Positions 1 to 5,545 of a DNA stretch of 7,158 nucleotides are shown in pieces. Within the stretch, counting starts at the first letter, position 1, and every line of letters starts with the position of its first letter. The notes under the pieces were generated by a model. It had not been told where the DNA came from and did not search any database. It saw nothing but the letters and a program-made list of their open reading frames with translations. Source of the DNA: an uncultured Ruminococcus sp. Its GTDB lineage: Bacteria; Bacillota; Clostridia; Oscillospirales; Ruminococcaceae. The position numbers were made by a program, and so were the translations under genes. The DNA is taken from positions 1-7,158 of the forward strand of contig CAMAIG010000074.1 of NCBI GenBank assembly GCA_945835085.1. Direction: 5' to 3'.

Positions 1-6
1 ATTCAT
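1..6 (-). CDS. Start codon of a leftward gene leaving the window (partial)
   Basis: Only the first two codons (ATG AAT, Met-Asn) are present, so the product cannot be identified from its own sequence. The start is supported by an AGAAAGGA ribosome binding site at 16-23 on the minus strand, 9 nt from the ATG, and by a good promoter further upstream. A nearer ATG at 12-14 is followed by a stop after three codons and is not the start. The operator array over its promoter suggests an autoregulated gene. A BlaI/MecI/CopY-type repressor, often paired with a BlaR1-like M56 peptidase, is one guess; this is inference only. Confidence 0.5.
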
Positions 7-36
7 ATTATCATATCCTTTCTTAGGTTTATTATT

Positions 37-71
37 TGTAGACTACACATATAGTCTAACATATGTAGACT
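37..71. promoter_or_regulatory. Putative repressor operator array over the left-edge promoter
   Basis: Three half-sites alternate in orientation: TAGACT at 39-44, AGTCTA at 53-58 and TAGACT at 66-71. The first two form a perfect inverted repeat with 7-bp arms (TAGACTA 39-45, TAGTCTA 52-58) and a 6-bp spacer. The second and third form another pair around the symmetric core ACATATGT (59-66). The array covers the -10 box and much of the spacer, the position of a repressor rather than an activator. TACA and TGTA elements within it recall BlaI/MecI/CopY boxes (TACAnnTGTA), but the match is imperfect, so the family is uncertain. Confidence 0.55.
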
Positions 72-81
72 GGTTTGTCAA
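53..81 (-). promoter_or_regulatory. Sigma-A-type promoter for the gene leaving the left edge
   Basis: Read on the minus strand, a perfect -35 box TTGACA (76-81) is followed by a 17-nt spacer and a -10 box TAGACT (53-58, four of six matches to TATAAT). Transcription would start near 46 and give a leader of about 40 nt before the ATG at 6-4. The box match and ideal spacing make this the best-looking promoter in the window. It lies just beyond the terminator of the two-component operon, so the two transcription units are separate. Confidence 0.7.
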
Positions 82-91
82 GGGGTTTTGT

Positions 92-133
92 AAAAAAATT
101 CCTGCTGTCCGTATTTTTACACAGCAGGAATTT
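92..133 (-). terminator. Rho-independent terminator of the two-component operon
   Basis: A perfect 13-bp inverted repeat (AAATTCCTGCTGT at 96-108, ACAGCAGGAATTT at 121-133) encloses a 12-nt loop. In the minus-strand direction it is followed by a run of seven T (complement of 92-98). It begins about 40 nt after the histidine kinase stop codon and lies before the next leftward promoter, so it insulates the two units. Confidence 0.88.
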
Positions 134-173
134 CTCGGCTATTGGGTTATTGATAATTTTTTGACTGCAAACT

Positions 174-1415
174 TTATAATGACCCCTTTAAAAAAGTGAT
201 AGTAAAAACCGTTCCACTTCCGTCCGAGGACACACGGATATTTCCGTTATGCCTTTCGATTATGCTTTTGGTAATGGCAAGCCCTATGCCCACACTGTTT
301 GATGTACTGTCCTTTTTTCCCGATGAAAAAAACCTGTCAAAAATTTTCGGCATTATTTCAGGTGGTATACCGCAGCCGTTATCCTTGACGCTCATCACTG
401 CAGTAAGCGGAGTTTCCTCGCCCGAAAGCTCAATGCACCCGCCGTGTGGTGTATGCTCAACAGAATTTTTTATAAGATTGCCCACCGCTTCCGTAAGCCA
501 TTTTCTGTCCATTTCAATGAAAATATCCTTGGGAATGGTGTTTTTTACGATGATTTTCTTTTTTTCTATCTGCTCACCGAACATTGAAACCGCATTCTCG
601 GACATTTCCCTCAGCCCCGCAAGCTCAATATCAAATTCCGTTTCTCCCGAATCAAGCCTTGCGGATTTCAGCAAGCCTGCTATCAGCCATTCCAGACGAT
701 CAAGCTCCGAAAGATCACGGCTCAGAAAATCCTTTGCAGTGCTTCGGGGCATATCATCATCCGAAAGCATGATTTCCGTGTTTATCCTCAGTGCCGCAAC
801 GGGCGTTTTCATCTGATGGGATATATCGGAAATAAGCCTGTGGATATATTCATTCTGCCTTGACAGCTTGTTTTCAAGAAACAAAGTATGTTCGGATATC
901 CTTGCAAATGCACTGCTGCACCTTCTGAGCGTGCCGTCCAGCGTCCCGTCCTCGGAATATTTTCTGCCGAAGGTTATCCCTTCTGAATTGTCGGATATTT
1001 CCCTCAGCTTTTTTGCATATGACGAAAACAGCAGCCCGCATAAAATAAGAATTATCAGTCCCGATGAAAGGGCTGTTATCATCATCAGAAGTGCAGTTCT
1101 TTTTATATCATCACTGTACCCCGAAAATAATGAATGTGACATATTTCTGCCGTAGCCGAATTTTTCGAGAGCAGCCTCAGCTCTTTGAATGTCCTCCTCC
1201 GAATATTCTCCCGTGTATGCCATCGAAAGCTTTTCATGCTGATTTTCCTCCGTGCAGGCAAGTATTGCTCCGAATCTTCCGCACAGCTCATTTGCAAATC
1301 TGTCTGCACAGCTTTCCGTCGCCGCTGCACCGATATATGCTCCCACAGCTGCCGAAACGATCATTCCGAAAATTATCAGAACAATAAGCAGTCGGGCATT
1401 TTTTATTCCTGCCAT
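174..1415 (-). CDS. Membrane sensor histidine kinase (two-component system)
   Basis: This 413-residue inner-membrane kinase should autophosphorylate on histidine and pass the phosphate to the response regulator encoded just upstream. Visible in order: a membrane segment at about residues 8-30, an extracytoplasmic region of about 75 residues (31-105), a second membrane segment (about 106-130), a linker, the dimerisation helix with the phospho-acceptor His200 in DISHQMKTP, and an ATPase domain. That domain has an N box (NLIKNSVEH, 313-321), G1 box (DNGCGIPP, 345-352), F box (IFDRFF, 358-363) and G2 box (GIGLAI, 376-381). All catalytic motifs are intact. The HQMKTPVAAL context resembles VncS-type kinases of Firmicutes. 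BceS kinases lack a real extracytoplasmic domain, so this is probably not a strict BceS. The start is preceded by AGGAG (1426-1430) at 10 nt. The gene overlaps the end of the regulator gene by 13 bp, suggesting translational coupling. Cys36, Cys45 and Cys54 are evenly spaced in the sensor region. The signal sensed is unknown. Confidence 0.93.
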   Translation of the reverse strand: MAGIKNARLLIVLIIFGMIVSAAVGAYIGAAATESCADRFANELCGRFGAILACTEENQHEKLSMAYTGEYSEEDIQRAEAALEKFGYGRNMSHSLFSGYSDDIKRTALLMMITALSSGLIILILCGLLFSSYAKKLREISDNSEGITFGRKYSEDGTLDGTLRRCSSAFARISEHTLFLENKLSRQNEYIHRLISDISHQMKTPVAALRINTEIMLSDDDMPRSTAKDFLSRDLSELDRLEWLIAGLLKSARLDSGETEFDIELAGLREMSENAVSMFGEQIEKKKIIVKNTIPKDIFIEMDRKWLTEAVGNLIKNSVEHTPHGGCIELSGEETPLTAVMSVKDNGCGIPPEIMPKIFDRFFSSGKKDSTSNSVGIGLAITKSIIERHNGNIRVSSDGSGTVFTITFLKGSL

Positions 1416-2005
1416 TTATATCCCACTCCTCTGACGGTAATAATATGCTCGCTGCCAATTTTTTCTCTCAGCCTGCTGATATGCACGGACAGAGTATTGT
1501 CATCAACAAATTCGCCCTTGCCGTCCCAGAGCTTGTCAAGGAGCTGCATTCTTGTAAGCGTAATTCCGCTGTTTGCTTTGAGAGTATTCATAAGCCGCAG
1601 CTCCGCAAGAGTAAGCCCCTGCACTTCTTCGGTATCTATTTCCTTTTTTGAAATTCTTCTGAGAACCGCACGGACCCGTGAAAGCAGCTCTCCAAGTCGG
1701 AAGGGCTTTGGGATATAATCATCGGCTCCCATATCAAGTCCCGTTATGATGTTTACCTCACTGTCACAGGCAGTCAGGAATATTATGGGGACGGAGGAGT
1801 TTTTTCTTATCTCCCTGCACACATCATAACCGCTGCCGTCGGGAAGCATAATATCAAGCAGTATCAGCGACACATCATCGGAGAAAAGCTTGTAAACTGT
1901 TTCACAATCGGGAGCATGGAGCACCTCATAGCCCTCACGTTCCAGAGAATATATCAGTCCGTATGCAAGAGAGCTGTCGTCCTCTGCAAGCAGGATCTTT
2001 GCCAT
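1403..2005 (-). CDS. OmpR/PhoB-type response regulator with a shortened DNA-binding domain
   Basis: This 200-residue cytoplasmic transcription factor is the partner of the overlapping kinase gene. The receiver domain (about 1-117) is complete: acidic Glu8/Asp9/Asp10, phospho-acceptor Asp51 in LLDIMLPDG, Thr78 in FLTA and Lys100 in PKPF. The C-terminal winged helix keeps its recognition region (TRMQLLDKLW, then FVDDNTLSVHISRLREKIG, ending TVRGVGYKW). FVDDNTL followed by SRLREK is typical of BceR/VncR-like regulators. OmpR-family members are usually about 220-235 residues. Here the receiver is joined by a short KKEIDTEEVQG stretch almost directly to LTLAELRLMN, so most of the N-terminal four-stranded sheet of the effector domain is missing. 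The frame is open throughout, so this is not a visible frameshift. The start has GAGG (2016-2019) 10 nt upstream. It is the first gene of its operon and probably controls the divergent transporter operon. Confidence 0.92.
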   Translation of the reverse strand: MAKILLAEDDSSLAYGLIYSLEREGYEVLHAPDCETVYKLFSDDVSLILLDIMLPDGSGYDVCREIRKNSSVPIIFLTACDSEVNIITGLDMGADDYIPKPFRLGELLSRVRAVLRRISKKEIDTEEVQGLTLAELRLMNTLKANSGITLTRMQLLDKLWDGKGEFVDDNTLSVHISRLREKIGSEHIITVRGVGYKWQE

Positions 2006-2026
2006 TTATATCTCACCTCATAATAC

Positions 2027-2055
2027 ATTTTACCATTTATCCGAAGCTTTGTAAA
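2027..2055 (-). promoter_or_regulatory. Promoter of the response regulator-kinase operon
   Basis: On the minus strand a -35 box TTTACA (2050-2055, five of six) is separated by 17 nt from a -10 box TAAAAT (2027-2032, five of six), with TGG directly before the -10 as an extended element. Transcription would start near 2020, leaving a leader of only about 15 nt with the GAGG ribosome binding site at its 5' end. The near-consensus boxes suggest appreciable basal expression. The inverted repeat at 2069-2086 is centred roughly 57 bp upstream of this start. Confidence 0.65.
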
Positions 2056-2068
2056 TATAAATGCGAAG

Positions 2069-2086
2069 TCTTACGAAAATGTAAGA
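2069..2086. promoter_or_regulatory. Putative response-regulator operator between divergent promoters
   Basis: A perfect inverted repeat, TCTTAC (2069-2074) and GTAAGA (2081-2086), is separated by 6 nt. It contains TTACG-AAAA-TGTAA, one base away from the TnACA-N4-TGTAA type of site that I recall for Bce-like response regulators. It lies between the two outward promoters, centred about 57 bp upstream of the regulator operon's predicted start and about 53 bp upstream of the transporter operon's. Such positions suit activation by an OmpR-family dimer. Binding by the neighbouring regulator is inferred from position and symmetry. Confidence 0.6.
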
Positions 2087-2094
2087 TAAAATTC

Positions 2095-2123
2095 ACCCAA
2101 AAGAAAGGGAGATGTGTTATACT
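2095..2123 (+). promoter_or_regulatory. Promoter of the ABC transporter operon (extended -10, weak -35)
   Basis: An extended -10 element TGT-TATACT (TATACT at 2118-2123, five of six) is clear. At 17-nt spacing the -35 position (2095-2100) reads ACCCAA and has little resemblance to consensus. A good -10 with a poor -35, plus an inverted repeat just upstream, is the usual look of an activator-dependent promoter. Transcription would start near 2130, giving a leader of about 36 nt to the preferred ATPase start. Confidence 0.55.
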
Positions 2124-2150
2124 GATATATAAAGACCGGTCAACTTTATG

Positions 2151-2158
2151 AAAGGGTG
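2151..2158 (+). promoter_or_regulatory. Ribosome binding site that decides the ATPase start
   Basis: AAAGGGTG lies about 8-9 nt before the ATG at 2166. The in-frame ATG at 2148 has no purine-rich site before it, and this Shine-Dalgarno sequence would then lie inside the gene. The site therefore favours 2166 and a protein beginning [11 protein letters not shown]. Confidence 0.7.
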
Positions 2159-2165
2159 TAGATCA

Positions 2166-2870
2166 ATGAAAGATATCATCATAAAAGCAGAAAACCTTAC
2201 CAAGATTTACGGCGTGGGAGATTCAAGGGTAACTGCTCTCGATAACTGCAGCTTTTCTGCCGAAAGAGGCAGCTTCACTGCTGTCACGGGCACCAGCGGA
2301 AGCGGAAAATCAACGCTTCTGCATATTCTCGGCGGAATGGACTGTCCCGATTCGGGCACTGTCACTGTAAGCGGAGAAACGCTGTTTCCCCTTGATGGCA
2401 GACTTAACAACAGAAAAAACAGAGCAAGGCTTGCAGTTTTTCGCAGACGGAATATCGGCTTTATTTTCCAAAGCTTCAATCTTATCCCCATAATGACCGT
2501 TAAGGAGAACATCACCGCACCTCTTATGCTTGACGGCAGAACGGCTGATGCGGAATATTTCAAGGAGATAACGGAGCTTTTTGAGCTGAGTGACCGCCTT
2601 GACAGTTACCCTGCCCAGCTGTCGGGAGGACAGCAGCAGAGAGTTGCCATAGCCCGTTCACTTATGGCAAAGCCCTCCCTAATACTTGCCGATGAGCCTA
2701 CGGGAAATCTTGATACCAAAAACAGCCGTGAGATAATCGCACTTCTCAAAACGGGCATAAGGCGTTTTCATCAGACCCTTGTTCTCATAACCCACGATCC
2801 CGAAATTGCGGGACAGGCTGACAGGGCTGTTTATATGACCGACGGCAGGCTGTCCGAGATAAAATGCTGA
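2166..2870 (+). CDS. ABC transporter ATP-binding protein, LolD/MacB/VexP-like
   Basis: This 234-residue cytoplasmic ATPase should bind and hydrolyse ATP as a dimer to power the permease encoded next to it. All nucleotide-binding motifs are present: Walker [10 protein letters not shown] (42-50), Q loop with Gln102 in FQSFNLIP, signature LSGGQQQR (152-159), Walker B LILADEP with Asp176 and Glu177, D loop (GNLD) and switch His210 in LITHD. Length and motif wording fit the MacB/LolD/FtsE/BceA group that always pairs with FtsX-type permeases. The ATG at 2166 is preferred over the in-frame ATG at 2148 because of its ribosome binding site. The next gene's preferred start is 11 nt after the stop, so the two are co-transcribed. 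Family assignment is secure, but the substrate is unknown. The divergent two-component operon suggests expression responds to envelope stress or an extracellular peptide. Confidence 0.95.
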   Translation: MKDIIIKAENLTKIYGVGDSRVTALDNCSFSAERGSFTAVTGTSGSGKSTLLHILGGMDCPDSGTVTVSGETLFPLDGRLNNRKNRARLAVFRRRNIGFIFQSFNLIPIMTVKENITAPLMLDGRTADAEYFKEITELFELSDRLDSYPAQLSGGQQQRVAIARSLMAKPSLILADEPTGNLDTKNSREIIALLKTGIRRFHQTLVLITHDPEIAGQADRAVYMTDGRLSEIKC

Positions 2871-2876
2871 GGGGTG
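2869..2876 (+). promoter_or_regulatory. Ribosome binding site that decides the permease start
   Basis: GAGGGGTG overlaps the ATPase stop codon and precedes the ATG at 2882 by about 5-7 nt. The earlier in-frame ATG at 2864 would overlap the ATPase gene by 7 bp and has no comparable site. The 2882 start also gives MKDMLLLALRYIK, the usual short amphipathic N-terminus of FtsX-like permeases. Confidence 0.72.
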
Positions 2877-2881
2877 ATAAT

Positions 2882-5488
2882 ATGAAGGATATGCTTCTGC
2901 TTGCCCTGAGATATATTAAGGTTCAGCGCAAGCATTCGATTTTCATAATAATTTCGGTAATGCTGTCGGTGGCACTTACAATGTTTTCCATTTCGGTGGT
3001 GTTTACATACAGGGAAACAAAACGCCTTGCCGCCATAGAGCAGACCGGTTCGTATCACATTCTTATGACTGGGCTTGATGAGGAAAAGGCAGGACTTTTG
3101 TCCCATAATGCCGCATTCTCACAGACGGAGCTATTTAAAATGAACACCTTTCCCGACCCTTCGGAAAGGCAGTATATTGACGAATACGGAAACGATAACT
3201 TTTATACATATAACTATCTGCTAAGCGGTACAGACATTGATATCGTGTCTGACTATGACGCTTTAAGGCGTGAAATATCAGTTGCGGGGCAAGCTTTTTC
3301 TTCGGGCAGCACAGAGCTTCTGCCAAAAACACTTCTGACTGAGGGGCATATGCCCGAAAATGCTTCACAGATAGCAATATCCGAGGACAGCGGCTATAAG
3401 GTCGGTGATAAGGTCAAGCTTTCAAAAGCAAAAATGGTCTATGATAATTACAGATCATACTCCGTTCCGACAGAAACAGAGGAAAAGATCTACACCGTAT
3501 GCGGTCTTCTTACAATGAGAGAAGCATATGCAAATTATTTCTATGTTTCCGAAGAAGACAGCTTTCCATTCACAGGCTTTTTCGCAAGTACCTATGGCAT
3601 CAGAGCAAGATTTGCGGATATGGACGCACACTTTACTTCCACGTTTATTGATATATGTGAAAAGTCGGGTGTTTTAGTCGCACGAAATGTGGGCTGGGAT
3701 TACAACTCACCTGAATTTAACTATGCTTTCAACGATGAGCTTATAACTGCGGAAGCGGCAGGCAAGGAAGCAAGGGCGATGCTTATTGAAATAAGTGCGG
3801 CACTCTACGTTGTGATAATGCTTATCCTTGCAGGAGGCAGAATGATAATCGACTGCGAATTTGAGCTTACTGCCGAGAAAAAGCGCAGGCACATGGGACT
3901 TCTGATGTCCATAGGAGCAGATGACAGGCAGCTTGTTGCCGTTACCACCTTTGAGGGAATTATTCTCGGACTTATTGCAGTGCCCCTGGGACTGATCCTC
4001 GGGTATCTGATAATCATTGCCGTATGCATGATAGTATCCTCGGACAGCGAGCTTATGAGCAAGCTCTGCCTTGACAGCATAAAGCCCGTTATCAGCATAT
4101 GGTATCTTGTTATAGCGTCAATCACGGGAATAGGCTGGGTGTTCTTTTCCGCATACGGCACAGCTGTGAGAATAAAGAAGGTAAATCCCGTTGAAGCGGT
4201 GAACGGTTACAGAAAAAGCAAAAAGCTCCCCTTTCCGAAAAAGCCCTACAAGCACAGAGATGACCCGAAAAAATTTCTCGGAAGCATTAACTACAGCACC
4301 ATGCACATGGAGAAAAAGCGTTTTGTTTCCTGCACCGCTTCGGTCACTCTCAGTATGTTCCTGTTTGTTATGCTGAGCTACAGCCCCGTTTTATATGAAA
4401 ATTATCTGGATATTGTGTATGAAGAGCTTCACGGATATAATAGTGACTTTACTATCATAGGCGAAATGAGCGGATATGATTACTATGAGCTTAAAGACCG
4501 ATTAACGGAAAGCGGATATTTTGATGATTATGACATTAACCCGTTCTGGATATATTATGATTCGGTCAAAGGAACGGTCACTGCTGAGGACAGCAAGGAA
4601 TACCGTTTTAAATCGGAATATATGGGCAGCAGGAGTGCTGAGATAAATATTTCCGGTCATTATCTTACAGATATGCCCCTGGCGCTCATTTATGAAAAGG
4701 ATTGGGGATTTGCAAACGGCAGCATTATTTCCGCACAGCCCAAAGCCTATAACGGGATATCCGCAGAAGGAATGCCCGAGCTTCAATTCAGAGTGGTCAT
4801 TCCCGATGACGATCCCGAGGACAGGAGCGATCGGGGATATATCGGCATTTGTATGACAAGTGAAATGATCGACGAATATGAGCGTGAGCTCAGGGAAAGC
4901 TGCCCCGACTATATGGAAAAGGCCGGAGAAAGATTTATATACCTGCAGGTCAGAAATACGGATGAATTTGACAAGGCAAAAAAATTTATAGAAACCATTC
5001 TTCCCGAAGGAGCAGCTATGCATGATCTGAAAAGTGATATAAACGGATATGATTATATGTTCAGATTCATCAGACTTATGGCAGCAGCTGTTGTGATAGT
5101 TTTTGCACTTATTGCCGTTTCAAACATCTTCAACATAACCGTTTCGGGAATAAGCGAATCAAGGCAGAGCTACGGACTTCTCCGTGCTGTGGGCATGACG
5201 GACTCTCAGCTTGAAAAAACTGCTGCCGTACAGACATTCCTGCCTATCATATACGCATCGGTGATAACTCTGATACTGACAGCGGCTGCGGTCATTATAA
5301 TTGCGGTAATTACGGTTGGCTCACCGGATATAAAGCAAGCAATGGCATTTACCGAGCCCCACAAGGCACTCATACGGGTGATTATTGCATCTGCAGCAGC
5401 TTTTGCGGTTGCCGCTCTTGCAGCGTATTTCCCACTTATGAGGATAGAAAAATCGACCGTTTCCGATTCTGTAAGGTTTGAGGTATAA
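2882..5488 (+). CDS. FtsX-like ABC transporter permease with two large extracytoplasmic domains
   Basis: This 868-residue membrane protein is the transmembrane partner of the preceding ATPase. Reading from Met at 2882, hydrophobic segments lie at about 18-42, 300-322, 353-385, 403-425, 481-504, 730-752, 785-811 and 830-851. That gives eight segments in two 1+3 halves. Each half has one long extracytoplasmic domain: about 43-300, and about 505-730. The FtsX coupling motifs are visible twice: KKRRHMGLLMSIGADDRQL after segment 2 and ESRQSYGLLRAVGMTDSQLE after segment 6. The duplicated FtsX architecture resembles Vex, YtrF and similar Firmicute permeases. BceB instead usually has ten segments and one extracytoplasmic domain. 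A single long gene may form both halves of the channel. Members of this superfamily export peptides, extract lipoproteins or act as mechanotransmitters. Nothing in the sequence fixes which applies here, and no MacA-like adaptor is encoded in the window. Confidence 0.93.
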   Translation: MKDMLLLALRYIKVQRKHSIFIIISVMLSVALTMFSISVVFTYRETKRLAAIEQTGSYHILMTGLDEEKAGLLSHNAAFSQTELFKMNTFPDPSERQYIDEYGNDNFYTYNYLLSGTDIDIVSDYDALRREISVAGQAFSSGSTELLPKTLLTEGHMPENASQIAISEDSGYKVGDKVKLSKAKMVYDNYRSYSVPTETEEKIYTVCGLLTMREAYANYFYVSEEDSFPFTGFFASTYGIRARFADMDAHFTSTFIDICEKSGVLVARNVGWDYNSPEFNYAFNDELITAEAAGKEARAMLIEISAALYVVIMLILAGGRMIIDCEFELTAEKKRRHMGLLMSIGADDRQLVAVTTFEGIILGLIAVPLGLILGYLIIIAVCMIVSSDSELMSKLCLDSIKPVISIWYLVIASITGIGWVFFSAYGTAVRIKKVNPVEAVNGYRKSKKLPFPKKPYKHRDDPKKFLGSINYSTMHMEKKRFVSCTASVTLSMFLFVMLSYSPVLYENYLDIVYEELHGYNSDFTIIGEMSGYDYYELKDRLTESGYFDDYDINPFWIYYDSVKGTVTAEDSKEYRFKSEYMGSRSAEINISGHYLTDMPLALIYEKDWGFANGSIISAQPKAYNGISAEGMPELQFRVVIPDDDPEDRSDRGYIGICMTSEMIDEYERELRESCPDYMEKAGERFIYLQVRNTDEFDKAKKFIETILPEGAAMHDLKSDINGYDYMFRFIRLMAAAVVIVFALIAVSNIFNITVSGISESRQSYGLLRAVGMTDSQLEKTAAVQTFLPIIYASVITLILTAAAVIIIAVITVGSPDIKQAMAFTEPHKALIRVIIASAAAFAVAALAAYFPLMRIEKSTVSDSVRFEV

Positions 5489-5491
5489 AGC

Positions 5492-5531
5492 AAGGCGTAC
5501 ACCTTACCGTTCATGGTACGATGTACGCCTT
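5492..5531 (+). terminator. Hairpin terminator between convergent genes
   Basis: AAGGCGTACA (5492-5501) pairs perfectly with TGTACGCCTT (5522-5531). A small inner stem, TACC (5505-5508) with GGTA (5515-5518), sits above an internal loop. On the plus strand it is followed by TAAATATTTTT, a moderate U-tract, and it begins 4 nt after the permease stop. In the minus direction the following bases, GCTTTATACC, are less T-rich. It should mainly end the transporter operon and may also weakly stop the convergent surface-protein transcript. Confidence 0.75.
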
Positions 5532-5545
5532 AAATATTTTTGAAA

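Noticed and set aside
161..180. TTGACT and TATAAT on the plus strand just after the kinase stop codon
   Set aside because: The two boxes are only 8 nt apart, too close for a sigma-A promoter, and a plus-strand transcript would run antisense through the kinase with no gene to serve.
196..816. 206-codon open frame on the plus strand opposite the kinase
   Set aside because: The minus-strand frame encodes a complete kinase with all catalytic motifs. The plus-strand translation is Ser/Pro-rich with no domain and no ribosome binding site.
2034..2063. Inverted repeat CATTTAT-N16-ATAAATG in the divergent intergenic region
   Set aside because: The arms are AT-only apart from one base and overlap the predicted regulator promoter boxes. 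The long spacer makes chance similarity likely, unlike the compact 18-bp repeat beside it.
4502..5023. 173-codon open frame on the minus strand opposite the permease
   Set aside because: It lies fully within the second extracytoplasmic domain of a well-supported permease and has no recognisable motif, promoter or ribosome binding site.
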